Source: Bradyrhizobium sp.
GTDB taxonomy: Bacteria; Pseudomonadota; Alphaproteobacteria; Rhizobiales; Xanthobacteraceae
Length of the DNA: 36,804 nucleotides
Direction of reading: 5' to 3'
Assembly: GCF_030697065.1 (NCBI RefSeq)
Contig: NZ_JAUYQU010000279.1
Location: 1-36,804, forward strand
In this document: positions 23,962 through 32,132 of the stretch, piece after piece
How the letters are laid out: each line of letters begins with the position of its first letter
How positions within the stretch are numbered: the first letter of the stretch is position 1
Translations under genes and position numbers: made by a program
The notes under the pieces: model-generated
Told to the model about the DNA's origin: nothing
Databases searched by the model: none
Seen by the model: the letters and a program-made list of their open reading frames with translations, nothing else

Positions 23962-24514
23962 GATCGAAATCCTCTGATCGGCAGGTGGGAACCGGGGCCG
24001 ACGATATCACGTTTAACCCCAGCGGTGGTGTTGGTTCGACCCCGCACTCACTACTGATACTGTGCATGGGGTTGTTTTCGATATTTTGGTTTGGGACGCC
24101 CCCTTCGGAAGCCCGCGACAAATCAACCCGACGGGCAAAGTTTCGCTTAACCTGCCGGGCAAATCACCTTTAGAGATTCGTCCCGTCTCATCCAAACCTC
24201 CGGTGAATCGTGTCGCGGGAATCAAAGGGCAAGTCCAGCGGCCGTCATTGCGAGCCAACGGGTCGCGCGAATGACAGGCTCCGGCGGGCGATCCAGTATC
24301 GCAGAGACGGCAGTGATGGAATCGATAGGCCACGGCGTACTGGATCCCCGCCTGCGCGGGGATGACAACCGTGAGTGGAGCCGCAGCGCACATCACGACG
24401 GCGCTGGCGGCGGACCATGACGACTTATTGCTCATTCCCGAGCATTGATTGTGATCCGTTCCGCCATAATTCTCGTGTAGCCTTCCCGTCCAGTCAGGAT
24501 TCGAACCGCCCGCC
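23962..24514. other. Gene-free interval with repeat remnants
   Basis: No open frame with coding character is visible in these 550 bp. The segment about 24070-24180 (with CCCGACGGGCAAAG and TGCCGGGCAAATCA) resembles a degenerate intergenic sequence I remember recurring in Bradyrhizobium genomes. A composite palindromic repeat follows at 24244-24366. The promoter of the malonyl-CoA decarboxylase gene should lie at the right end. Confidence 0.5.
24244..24366. repeat. Composite palindromic repeat
   Basis: The left part (24244-24280) matches the repeat at 23342 nearly base for base (GTCATTGCGAG, then CCAACGGGTCGC). The right part belongs to a different family: GATCCAGTA (24290-24298) pairs with TACTGGATC (24338-24346), and ATCCCCGC/GCGGGGAT (24344-24363) forms a terminal hairpin. 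It looks like a junction of two repeat types, perhaps one inserted into or recombined with the other. Confidence 0.7.
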
Positions 24515-25870
24515 ATGAGCAGCAATGCCTTCTTCTCCGATCTCCTCGCCTCGATTTCCGAGCGCGGCCGCACCCTGCTTCGCGGCGGCGGGCCGCCGGA
24601 TACCAAACAGGATGCCTCCGAACTGATCGGACTGTGCGAGGCGCTGCTGTCGGGGCGCGGCGAGGCTTCGGGCGTCGCGATCGCGCGCGAGGTGCTGGAC
24701 CGCTATCGTCAACTCGACGACGCCGGCCGGCTGGCGTTCTTCGAGGCGCTGGCGCGTGAGTACGGCCCGGACCGCGAACGGCTGTCGCAGGCAATCGAGG
24801 CCTGGCGCGCGCAGCCGTCCGACGAGGATGCCAGCGACCTGCATTTTGCCTCCGAACCGCGGCGGCAGGAACTGATCCGGCGGCTGAACCGTGCGCCCGG
24901 CGGCACCAGCGAACTGGTGGCGCTGCGCGCCGATCTGCTCGGCCTCATGAACGGGCACCGGGATCTCGCCGCGCTCGACCGCGACGTCGTGCATCTTTTG
25001 TCTTCATGGTTCAACAGGGGATTTCTCGTGCTGCGCAGGATCGATTGGCAGACGCCAGCGAACATTCTGGAACAGATCATCCGCTACGAGGCGGTGCACG
25101 AGATCCGCGACTGGGACGATCTGCGCCGCCGCATCGATCCGATCGACCGGCGCTGCTACGCGTTCTTTCATCCGGCGCTGGTCGACGAACCCCTGATCTT
25201 CGTCGAGGTGGCATTGACCGAGACGATCCCCGGCGCGATCGCGCCGCTGCTGGCCGAAGACCGGGCACTGGTGCCGACCGAACGCGCCCGCACCGCGGTG
25301 TTCTATTCGATTTCCAACACACAGAAAGGCCTCGGCGGCATTTCATTCGGCAGTTTCCTGATCAAGCAGGTGGTCGAGGAGTTGCGCCGCGAACTGCCGA
25401 AGCTGGAAAATTTCGTAACGCTGTCGCCGGTGCCCGGTTTTGCCGCCTGGCTGAAACAGGCGAGCGACGTTCCGGTGTCCGACGAGGAGCGGGCACTGCT
25501 CGAAAACCTGGAAAATCCTGCCTGGTTCGAGGATGCCGAACTCGCGTCCAAACTGCGCGCGGTGCTGGAGCCGCTGGCGGCGCATTATTTCCTCAAGGCG
25601 CGCACCTCGAAAGGCCGGCTGATCGATTCGGTGGCGAGATTCCATCTCGGCAACGGCGCGCGGCTGGAGCGGATCGACTGGCTCGGCGATCTCTCGCCGA
25701 AGGGCCTGCGCGAATCCGCGGGCATCATGGTCAATTATCTCTACCGGCTCGAGGACATCGAGAAGAACCACGAAGCCTACGCCAACGACGGCGCGGTCGT
25801 CGCCTCCGGCGCGGTGAAGAAACTGCTGAAGGGTGAGGGCCGGCGGCTCTTGGACATGCGGCTGTCGTAG
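24515..25870 (+). CDS. Malonyl-CoA decarboxylase
   Basis: The protein is 451 residues, matching bacterial malonyl-CoA decarboxylase (MatA type), which converts malonyl-CoA to acetyl-CoA and CO2. The N-terminal half is the helical tetramerisation region. The C-terminal catalytic half, of acetyltransferase-like fold, has VFYSISNTQKGLGGISFG with the expected catalytic Ser, and VARFHLGNGARLERIDWLGD with the catalytic His. AGIMVNYLYRL and the end of the protein are also conserved. ATG 24515 was chosen. No matB or matC gene is next to it, so it is not in a complete malonate operon here. It is convergent with serA, with a cloverleaf repeat between them. Confidence 0.93.
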   Translation: MSSNAFFSDLLASISERGRTLLRGGGPPDTKQDASELIGLCEALLSGRGEASGVAIAREVLDRYRQLDDAGRLAFFEALAREYGPDRERLSQAIEAWRAQPSDEDASDLHFASEPRRQELIRRLNRAPGGTSELVALRADLLGLMNGHRDLAALDRDVVHLLSSWFNRGFLVLRRIDWQTPANILEQIIRYEAVHEIRDWDDLRRRIDPIDRRCYAFFHPALVDEPLIFVEVALTETIPGAIAPLLAEDRALVPTERARTAVFYSISNTQKGLGGISFGSFLIKQVVEELRRELPKLENFVTLSPVPGFAAWLKQASDVPVSDEERALLENLENPAWFEDAELASKLRAVLEPLAAHYFLKARTSKGRLIDSVARFHLGNGARLERIDWLGDLSPKGLRESAGIMVNYLYRLEDIEKNHEAYANDGAVVASGAVKKLLKGEGRRLLDMRLS

Positions 25871-25877
25871 CTGCGTC

Positions 25878-25973
25878 TCTCTCAACGTCATTCCGGGGTG
25901 GTCCGAAGGACCAGACCCGAAATCTCGAGATTCCGGGTTCGCATCTTCGATGCGCGCCGGAATGACTGAGAGA
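25878..25973 (+). repeat. Cloverleaf-type palindromic repeat, copy 3 (inverted relative to copy 1)
   Basis: The closing stem joins TCTCTCA (25878-25884) and GTCATTCCGG (25887-25896) to CCGGAATGAC and TGAGAGA (25957-25973), with a 2-nt bulge. Inside are TGGTCC/GGACCA (25899-25913, loop GAA), a 22-nt near-palindrome CCCGAAATC.../...GATTCCGGG (25916-25937), and CGCATC/GATGCG (25940-25954, loop TTC). Read on the other strand the order equals copy 1. It lies between the convergent malonyl-CoA decarboxylase and serA genes and may end transcripts on both strands. Confidence 0.85.
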
Positions 25974-26037
25974 ATTCACTACCCCGCCAGTGCCTTCATC
26001 TCCTTGTAGAGATCGCTGTTCCCCCGTGTATCCAGGC

Positions 26038-27303
26038 TTAAATCTTGTACTCGTAGAGCAGCCGGGCGCGAATGTTGCCTTCCAGCGCGCGGATATCCGC
26101 CAGCACGCGCTGGCCATCCGCGGTGGAGGCGTCGGCGTCGAGGACCACATAGCCGACGTCGTGATCGGTCTCGTAATACTGCGCGGCAATGTTGACGGCG
26201 TGACGCGCCAGCACTTCATTCAAGCGCCCGAGCATGCCCGGCAAGTTGCGCTGCACCTGAATGAACCGCGTGCCCGATGGCCGCGGCGGCAACTGGACCT
26301 GGGGGAAATTGACCGCGCCCATGGTCGAGCCGGAATCGCTGTAGTCGACGAGCTTGCGCGCCACCTCGGCGCCGATGCGTTCCTGCGCCTCTTCGGTCGA
26401 ACCGCCGATGTGCGGCGTCAGAATGACGTTTTTCAGCCCCTGCAGCGGCGATACGAAGCGATCCGCATTCGAGCGTGGTTCGACCGGAAAGACGTCGACC
26501 GCAGCACCGCGAAGCCTGCCGTCGCGCAGCGCTTCGGCGAGCGCATCGAGGTCAACGACCGTGCCGCGACTGTTATTGATGAAGTATGCGCCGGGCTTGA
26601 TCGCCGCAATCTCCTCGCGCCCGATCATCCCATGCGTGGCGGATGTCTCCGGCACATGCAACGACACGACGTCGCTTTGAGCCAATAGCTCATGCAGGCT
26701 CGCGACCGGCTCGGTGTTGCCGTGGCGAAGCTTGTCGGTGTGATCGTAGAAGATCACCCGCATGCCCATCGCTTCGGCGAGATTGGAGAGCTGCGAGCCG
26801 ATATTTCCGTAGCCGATGATGCCGAGCGTCTTGCCCCGCACCTCATAGCTGTCGTCCGCAGACTTGTCCCATCGCCCCTGATGGGCGGCGTTGGAGCGCG
26901 CAACGATCCTGCGCAGCAGGAAGACGATCTCGCCAATCACCAGCTCCGCCACGCTGCGGGTGTTGGAAAACGGGGCGTTGAATACCGGAATCCCGCTGCG
27001 GCGGGCGGCGTCGATATCGACCTGGTTGGTGCCGACGCTGAAGCATCCGATCGCGATGAGCCGGTCCGCAGCCTCGAGAACATCCGTTGTGATCTGCGTC
27101 CGTGACCGGATACCAAGCAGATGCACGCCCTTGATCGCCTCCTTGAGCGCTTCGCCCTCAAGCGCCCTGGAAAGGCGCGTCATGTTGGAATAGCCCGCAG
27201 TCTCGATCAGCTGCACGGCGCTGTCGTTGACGCCTTCGAGGAGCAAGACCCGGATCTTGTCCTTCGAGAGCGAGAATTGAGGAAGGGAACGTTTGCTGGT
27301 CAA
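26038..27303 (-). CDS. serA: D-3-phosphoglycerate dehydrogenase (E. coli SerA type with ACT domain)
   Basis: The protein is 421 residues, near the 410 of the E. coli type. It oxidises 3-phosphoglycerate to 3-phosphohydroxypyruvate in the first step of serine synthesis. The NAD-binding motif GYGNIG is at 164-169. The catalytic set is Arg246 (NNSRGTVVD), Glu275 (DVFPVEP) and His298 (LTPHIGGST). Residues about 345-421 form an ACT domain (VQRNLPGMLGRLNEVLARHAVNI), the site of serine feedback in this type. The start is TTG at 27303 with AGGATG upstream, as no ATG fits. It lies 98 bp downstream of the DUF3297 gene. A second serA paralogue elsewhere is common in this group. Confidence 0.92.
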   Translation of the reverse strand: MTSKRSLPQFSLSKDKIRVLLLEGVNDSAVQLIETAGYSNMTRLSRALEGEALKEAIKGVHLLGIRSRTQITTDVLEAADRLIAIGCFSVGTNQVDIDAARRSGIPVFNAPFSNTRSVAELVIGEIVFLLRRIVARSNAAHQGRWDKSADDSYEVRGKTLGIIGYGNIGSQLSNLAEAMGMRVIFYDHTDKLRHGNTEPVASLHELLAQSDVVSLHVPETSATHGMIGREEIAAIKPGAYFINNSRGTVVDLDALAEALRDGRLRGAAVDVFPVEPRSNADRFVSPLQGLKNVILTPHIGGSTEEAQERIGAEVARKLVDYSDSGSTMGAVNFPQVQLPPRPSGTRFIQVQRNLPGMLGRLNEVLARHAVNIAAQYYETDHDVGYVVLDADASTADGQRVLADIRALEGNIRARLLYEYKI

Positions 27304-27401
27304 TATCTCGGCATCCTTCGGCGATCGATGACAGGCAAACTGACGGCCTGAAGATCCAATACGATCACGCCGCCGGCGCCTTCATCCCGGACCGCCACGC
27401 C

Positions 27402-27671
27402 TTACGACTCCGTCTTGTCGCGAAAATACGGTTCGACCGGACCGTGCACCTTGATGGTCAGCGGATTGCCGTAGCGGTCCTTGGCGTTGCCGGCGGTGAC
27501 GCGGACCCAGCCTTCGCTGATGCAGTATTCCTCGACATTGGTCTTCTCGACGCCCTTGAAGCGGATACCGACGTCGCGCGACAGCAGCGCTTCATTGTAA
27601 TAGGGGCTCTTCGGATCGCTGGACAGCCGGTCCGGAAACGCCTCGCCCATGGTCTCGTTCTTTTCGTTCAT
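27402..27671 (-). CDS. DUF3297 family protein
   Basis: The protein is 89 residues and matches the small DUF3297 family: LSSDPKSPYYNEALLSRDVG, IRFKGVEKTNVEEYCISEGW, and a C-terminal KVHGPVEPYF. Function is unknown; it is found mostly in proteobacteria. ATG 27671 overlaps the stop codon of the glutathione peroxidase gene (ATGA), so the two are probably translated in a coupled way. Confidence 0.88.
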   Translation of the reverse strand: MNEKNETMGEAFPDRLSSDPKSPYYNEALLSRDVGIRFKGVEKTNVEEYCISEGWVRVTAGNAKDRYGNPLTIKVHGPVEPYFRDKTES

Positions 27672-28144
27672 AGCAGTGCCTCGATTTCTCTGGTCAGACC
27701 TTCCGGCTTCGCCGTCGGCGCATGCCGCGCCATCACCTTGCCGGAACGGTCGACCAGGAATTTGGTGAAATTCCATTTGATCGACGGGCCGAGCAGGCCG
27801 GATTTCGCATTCTTCAGATACGCAAACAACGGGTGCGCGTTGCTGCCATTGACATCGACCTTGGCGAACAGCGGAAAGGTGACGGCATACTGGCTCGAAC
27901 AGAACTGCCCGATCTGCTGCGCGTCGCCCGGTTCCTGGCCGCCGAACTGGTTGCACGGAAATCCGAGCACCGAAAAGCCGCGCGGGCTGAGGCTCTGATG
28001 CAGCGTCTCGAGGCCCTTGTATTGCGGCGTGAACCCGCATTTGCTCGCGGTGTTGACGATCAGCAGCACCTGGCCCTCGAACCGCTTCAGCGGAACATCC
28101 TCGCCCGCCAGCGACTTCGCCGTGAAATCATGAACGCCAGCCAT
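27668..28144 (-). CDS. Glutathione peroxidase (cysteine type)
   Basis: The protein is 158 residues, the usual size. Catalytic Cys36 is in NTASKCGFTPQY, the place of selenocysteine in animal enzymes. The rest of the catalytic set is Gln70 region (FPCNQFGGQEPG) and Trp124 (KWNFTKFLVDR). Such bacterial enzymes reduce hydroperoxides, usually with thioredoxin as the donor. It is 13 bp downstream of the amidase gene and overlaps the DUF3297 gene by 4 bp, so the three form a tight unit. Confidence 0.95.
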   Translation of the reverse strand: MAGVHDFTAKSLAGEDVPLKRFEGQVLLIVNTASKCGFTPQYKGLETLHQSLSPRGFSVLGFPCNQFGGQEPGDAQQIGQFCSSQYAVTFPLFAKVDVNGSNAHPLFAYLKNAKSGLLGPSIKWNFTKFLVDRSGKVMARHAPTAKPEGLTREIEALL

Positions 28145-28157
28145 CGATGTTCTTTCT

Positions 28158-29555
28158 TCAACCGGCAGGATCGATCGCCGCCGACGGGGTGCCGCCGGCC
28201 TCGATCGCCTCGCCCGCGGCGAGGCAGAGATCCTCGCGGTAGCGGCCGGAGACCACCTGCACGCCGACGGGCACCCGGCCCACCAGCCCGGTGGATACGG
28301 TCAGCCCCGGCAGCCCCATGAAGGGAATCGCGATCTGGGTCAATTGCGCGTGCCAGACCCGGGCAAACGAAGCATCGTCCTGCATGTCGAGCTGGTCGGG
28401 GAACGGCAACTCGCCGGATACCGGCATCACCAGCACGGCATATTTTTCCAGGAACTGCAGCCATTGGCGGGTCAGGGTCGCGCGCCGCGTCAGGACTTTC
28501 GAAAGCGTATCGACATCAAACGGAAATACCTTGGAGCGGTTGCCGCGCAGGCACGCCAGCGCGCCCGGATCGCCCTCGCGCTCGGCGGTGGCGAGCTGCG
28601 CCTCGTAGCCGTCTCCGAGCCACAGCTTGGTCTGCAACTCGGCAGCCTCGCGCAGCGGCGGGGTCTCGACCTCTTCGACCACCCATCCCGCGCGCTCCAG
28701 CCGCTTGCCGGCATCGGCGACGGCGGCCCTCACTTCGGCGACCGGATCGAGTCCGTCGGGATTGACGCACAGCGCGGCGCGCTTCGGCATCGCCGGCCCC
28801 TGCAGCGGCGCCGGCACCCACCAGGGGTCCCGCGAATCGTAGCCCGACATCGCCGCCAGCGCGATCCTGAGGTCGCCGATGGTGCGCGCCAGCGGACCCG
28901 ATACCGCCGTGATCTGCGGCCCGATCGGGCGCTCCGGCAGCGCCGCATTGAAGGCGGCGATGCGCCCGATGGTCGGCCGCAGGCCATGCACGCCGCAGGC
29001 ATAGGCGGGATAGCGGATCGATCCCGCGATATCGGTGCCGTGGGCGATGTGGCCGATGCCCGCCGCCACCGCCGCCCCGGCCCCACCCGACGAGCCGCCC
29101 GGCGTGATGCCGGGGTCGCGCGGATTTTTGGTGTCGCCATGAATGAGGTTGGTGGTGAACCAGCGATAGGAGAATGCCGGGCAGTTGGTGCGCCCGAGGA
29201 TCACGGCGCCGGCCTTGCGCAGATTGTCGATCACCGGGTTGTTGGCCTTCGCGACGAGTTCACGCTGCAGCTTGAGGCCGTTGGTGGTGGCAAAGCCTTC
29301 CTGGTCGATATTGACCTTGACGGTGACCGGCACGCCCGCCAGCGGGCCCGGATCTTCACCCCGCGCGATCGCCGCATCGATGGCGGCGGCCTGCGCCAGC
29401 ACCTCCGCCGGCCGATGCTCGACCACCGCGTTGATTTTGGGATTGACCGCGGCGAGCCGCGTCAGCGCTGCCGAAGCCGCCTCCTGCGCCGAGATTTTCT
29501 TCGACCGCACCAGGGCAGCGATATCGTTAGCCGGCAGACGCCAGAGATCCTGCAT
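28158..29555 (-). CDS. Amidase signature family enzyme
   Basis: The protein is 465 residues. The Ser-cisSer-Lys triad can be placed: Lys80 (VPVTVKVNIDQ), Ser155 in the Gly/Ser-rich loop TPGGSSGGAGAAVAAG, and nucleophile Ser179 (GTDIAGSIRYPA). Amidase signature enzymes hydrolyse amides and related bonds; GatA is a member, but no gatB or gatC lies nearby and the C-terminal half differs. ATG 29555 follows GGAG. It heads the amidase, glutathione peroxidase and DUF3297 unit. The substrate is unknown. Confidence 0.93.
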   Translation of the reverse strand: MQDLWRLPANDIAALVRSKKISAQEAASAALTRLAAVNPKINAVVEHRPAEVLAQAAAIDAAIARGEDPGPLAGVPVTVKVNIDQEGFATTNGLKLQRELVAKANNPVIDNLRKAGAVILGRTNCPAFSYRWFTTNLIHGDTKNPRDPGITPGGSSGGAGAAVAAGIGHIAHGTDIAGSIRYPAYACGVHGLRPTIGRIAAFNAALPERPIGPQITAVSGPLARTIGDLRIALAAMSGYDSRDPWWVPAPLQGPAMPKRAALCVNPDGLDPVAEVRAAVADAGKRLERAGWVVEEVETPPLREAAELQTKLWLGDGYEAQLATAEREGDPGALACLRGNRSKVFPFDVDTLSKVLTRRATLTRQWLQFLEKYAVLVMPVSGELPFPDQLDMQDDASFARVWHAQLTQIAIPFMGLPGLTVSTGLVGRVPVGVQVVSGRYREDLCLAAGEAIEAGGTPSAAIDPAG

Positions 29556-29628
29556 GAACCACTCCGTTTGATCGACGCTTGTAGCGCCGCGCGGAGGGCA
29601 AGACCACCGGGAAAACCGCCTGTCAGCG

Positions 29629-29886
29629 TCAGTGCCGGGTGGCGGCTTCGCCGGTCATGTCAAGGATCGCCTCGGTGAACGGAAACTCCAGCACGATCTC
29701 GCCCGCGTCATCCGTCACCTCGAGGGTGGCATTCAACAGGCCGCCCTCGGCGCCCTCCAGCTTGAGCAACTCCCGGATCATGGCGCGCGCAATTTCCCAT
29801 ACCTCGTCGGGATCCCGCAGCTGTTCGCCCTCGGGATCGGAAATCAGCTCCTCGCCGATCCGCGTATTGAAATAATATCGGGGCAT
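29629..29886 (-). CDS. DUF6894 family small protein
   Basis: The protein is 85 residues. MPRYYFNTRIGEELISDPEG, followed by a helix with ELRDP-type spacing (QLRDPDEVWEIARAMIRELL) and a C-terminal VTDDAGEIVLEFPFTEA, fits the DUF6894 family, very abundant in Bradyrhizobium. Its function is unknown. The start was set at ATG 29886; the ribosome binding site is weak. It is 73 bp upstream of the amidase gene and divergent from pqqA. Confidence 0.82.
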   Translation of the reverse strand: MPRYYFNTRIGEELISDPEGEQLRDPDEVWEIARAMIRELLKLEGAEGGLLNATLEVTDDAGEIVLEFPFTEAILDMTGEAATRH

Positions 29887-30049
29887 TGCACCAAACCACT
29901 TTCTCTTGGGCTTCTCTGGGCTCCAGCCAGCCCATGACATTCCGCGAGAGATCCTATCAAGCCCGCCCGCCAATTCGGCGTGAGGACGGCATTTAGGGTG
30001 TCGCGCCCGACTTTGAACCCGTTGATCCCACGTTGTTTTGACGTGTACT

Positions 30050-30074
30050 CGCACAAAAAGTTGATACTTGTGCG
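30050..30074. promoter_or_regulatory. Interrupted inverted repeat upstream of pqqA
   Basis: CGCACAA (30050-30056) and TTGTGCG (30068-30074) are perfect inverted arms with 11 bp between them. The element lies 115 bp upstream of the pqqA start in the 29887-30188 gap, which has no other gene. It is an AT-richer stretch (AAAATATTTTA at about 30104, TATATA near 30143), as expected for a promoter. It may be an operator or simple hairpin. Confidence 0.4.
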
Positions 30075-30188
30075 CCGCAGCAGAAACCGGCAACTCCGCG
30101 ACCAAAATATTTTACTGGCGAACTTTTCGTTCCGCAGTAGTTTATATACCCGTGGGCGAAAGTCGTCCGGTCCCAAAAGGAGTGCCAA

Positions 30189-30269
30189 ATGGCCTGGAAA
30201 ACCCCGAAGATCGTCGAATTGCCGGTCGGCATGGAAATCAACATGTACGCGTGCGCTGCCCGCAAGTAA
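30189..30269 (+). CDS. pqqA: PQQ precursor peptide PqqA
   Basis: A 26-residue peptide with the features of PqqA: MAWKTPKIVELPVGMEINMY at the start and a basic end ARK. Glu16 and Tyr20, spaced E-x-x-x-Y, are the residues that PqqE joins and that become pyrroloquinoline quinone. AAAGGAG precedes the ATG. It is the first gene of the pqq cluster and is followed by a 148-bp gap before pqqB. Confidence 0.97.
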   Translation: MAWKTPKIVELPVGMEINMYACAARK

Positions 30270-30294
30270 GGCTGCCACACCCTCGCATGAGTTG

Positions 30295-30354
30295 AGGTGG
30301 ACTCCGGACGGACACGATCCTGATCGCGGGACCGTGTTTGGTTGGTGTCCACCT
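30295..30354 (+). promoter_or_regulatory. Inverted repeat / hairpin region between pqqA and pqqB
   Basis: AGGTGGAC (30295-30302) and GTCCACCT (30347-30354) are perfect inverted arms. Inside, ACACG (30312-30316) can pair with CGTGT (30333-30337), and GGACAC (30310-30315) can instead pair with GTGTCC (30345-30350). These are alternative structures in the transcript. In other bacteria a hairpin after pqqA lowers read-through into pqqB so that precursor peptide outnumbers the enzymes; this could serve that purpose. Confidence 0.45.
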
Positions 30355-30355
30355 T

Positions 30356-30396
30356 CGATGCTTTTGACGTCCGATGCTTTTCACGTCCGATGCTTT
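30356..30396 (+). repeat. 16-bp tandem repeat before pqqB
   Basis: CGATGCTTTTGACGTC (30356-30371) is followed by CGATGCTTTTCACGTC (30372-30387), one base different, and then a partial third copy CGATGCTTT (30388-30396). It ends 21 bp before the pqqB start. It may be a slip-strand duplication or a row of regulator sites. Confidence 0.85.
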
Positions 30397-30417
30397 GGAA
30401 TCTCCAGGAGACGGGTC

Positions 30418-31347
30418 ATGCTTCGCGTCGTCGTCCTGGGCGCCGCGGCAGGGGGTGGCGTTCCGCAGTGGAATTGCGGATGCCCGGTTTGCCGGGCAGC
30501 GAGAAGCGAGCATCCCGAACTCCGGAGCACCCAGGCCTCGATCGCAATCAGCGCCGACGGTGAGCACTGGTTCCTGGTCAACGCCTCCCCCGATCTGCGC
30601 CAGCAATTGATCGCGACACCGCAGCTTCACCCCAAGGCCGGAAGGCTACGCCACAGTCCGATATCGGGCGTGATCCTGACCAATGGCGAAATCGATGCCG
30701 TGGCAGGTCTCTTGTCGATGCGCGAAGGATCGCCGTTCACGATCTACGCGCACGGCAAGGTGCTGGCGATCCTGGGCGATAACAGCATTTTCAACGTATT
30801 GAGCGCGAAGAATGTGAGGCGCCAGCCGATCGAAGTGGACACTTCGTTCGAGCCGACACTGCCCGACGGCGCGCCCTCCGGGATCGAAATCCTGCCGTTT
30901 GCCGCTCCCGGCAAGAGCGCCTGGTATCTGGAGGGGCAAGCCCACCCCGCGGGCGATACCGGCGCGGGCGACACGCTTGGACTGCGAATCGCCGACAAGG
31001 CCACGGGAAAATTCTTCCATTTCCTCGCCGCCTGCGCCGATGTGACCGACGATCTCAAATCCAGGCTGACCGGCGCCCCCTTGGTTTTCTTCGATGGCAC
31101 AGTGTGGCGCGACGACGAGTTGATCGTGGCCGGTCTCGGTACCAAGACCGGGCAAGGCATGGGGCATATTGCGATGTCGGGCGATCGCGGCGCGATCGAA
31201 GCCCTGTCGGGCCTCGGCATCGGCCGGAAAGTGTTTTTGCATATCAACAATTCCAACCCGGCGCTGCTGCAGGATTCCGCCGAACGCCAGCACGCCGAGC
31301 GCGCGGGCTGGCAAATCCCCGCCGATGGCACGGAGATCACGCTGTGA
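30418..31347 (+). CDS. pqqB: PQQ biosynthesis protein PqqB (metallo-beta-lactamase fold)
   Basis: The protein is 309 residues, as usual. It opens LRVVVLGAAAGGGVPQWNCG; the Cys-x-Cys-x-x-Cys that follows (CGCPVC) is the structural zinc site of PqqB. The region ILTNGEIDAVAGLLSMREG stands where other fold members have the metal-binding His/Asp motif. PqqB is proposed to hydroxylate the cross-linked Glu-Tyr dipeptide. ATG 30418 follows CAGGAGACGG. Its stop overlaps the pqqC GTG start (GTGA). Confidence 0.96.
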   Translation: MLRVVVLGAAAGGGVPQWNCGCPVCRAARSEHPELRSTQASIAISADGEHWFLVNASPDLRQQLIATPQLHPKAGRLRHSPISGVILTNGEIDAVAGLLSMREGSPFTIYAHGKVLAILGDNSIFNVLSAKNVRRQPIEVDTSFEPTLPDGAPSGIEILPFAAPGKSAWYLEGQAHPAGDTGAGDTLGLRIADKATGKFFHFLAACADVTDDLKSRLTGAPLVFFDGTVWRDDELIVAGLGTKTGQGMGHIAMSGDRGAIEALSGLGIGRKVFLHINNSNPALLQDSAERQHAERAGWQIPADGTEITL

Positions 31348-32123
31348 ACGCGATAGCCCCGACCGGGATGACAGCCTTCTCGCTCGCCGGCAGCGCGCCG
31401 CTCAACAGTGCCGACGAACTGGAAGCAGTGCTTCGCCACATCGGCGCAACCCGCTATCACAATCTGCATCCGTTTCACCGGCTGCTGCACGGCGGCGAAC
31501 TGAACAAGGGCCAGGTGCAGGCCTGGGCGCTGAACCGCTATTTCTACCAGAGCACCATTCCGATCAAGGACGCGGTGGTGATCTCGCGCTTCCGCGACCG
31601 CGGCATCCGCATGGAGTGGCGGCACCGGATCGAGGACCATGACGGCGACGTCGGCGCCGAGGGCGGGATCGAGCGCTGGCTGAAGCTGACCGAGGGGCTC
31701 GGGCTCGACAGCGCCTATGTGGAATCCACCGAGGGCATCCTGCCGGCGACGCGTTTTGCGGTGGAAGCCTATGTGCACTTCGTTCGCGACAAGACCCCGC
31801 TCGAGGCCATCGCCTCGTCGCTGACCGAACTGTTCGCGCCGAACCTGCACGAAGAACGCATTTCGGGCATGCTGGCGCATTACGATTTCGTCAACCCCGA
31901 CATCATGAGCTATTTCAGCCGGCGCCTGACGCAGGCGCCGCGGGACGCCGGCTTTGCACTTCAATATGTGAGGGAACACGCGAAGTCGCCGGCGGAACGC
32001 GAGGCGGTGTGCAATGCGCTGATCTTCAAGACCAATGTGCTATGGGTTCAGCTCGATGCGCTGTATCATGCCTATGTCGATGGCCACATACCGCCGGGGG
32101 CATTTGTTCCCCAACCCGGTTAG
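31344..32123 (+). CDS. pqqC: Pyrroloquinoline-quinone synthase PqqC
   Basis: The protein is 259 residues from GTG 31344, which overlaps the pqqB stop; ATG 31368 would give 251, the commonest length. It belongs to the all-helical TenA/PqqC fold and does the final cofactor-free oxidation and ring closure to PQQ. Conserved segments are YHNLHPFHRLLHGGELNKGQ, YFYQSTIPIKDA, RIEDHDG and TELFAPNLHEERI. It is a separate protein here, not fused to PqqD as in Methylobacterium. Confidence 0.96.
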   Translation: MNAIAPTGMTAFSLAGSAPLNSADELEAVLRHIGATRYHNLHPFHRLLHGGELNKGQVQAWALNRYFYQSTIPIKDAVVISRFRDRGIRMEWRHRIEDHDGDVGAEGGIERWLKLTEGLGLDSAYVESTEGILPATRFAVEAYVHFVRDKTPLEAIASSLTELFAPNLHEERISGMLAHYDFVNPDIMSYFSRRLTQAPRDAGFALQYVREHAKSPAEREAVCNALIFKTNVLWVQLDALYHAYVDGHIPPGAFVPQPG

Positions 32124-32132
32124 AAACGAGAC

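Noticed and set aside
28158..29555. GatA, the glutamyl-tRNA amidotransferase subunit
   Set aside because: gatB and gatC are absent and the C-terminal half does not resemble GatA; a general amidase call is safer.
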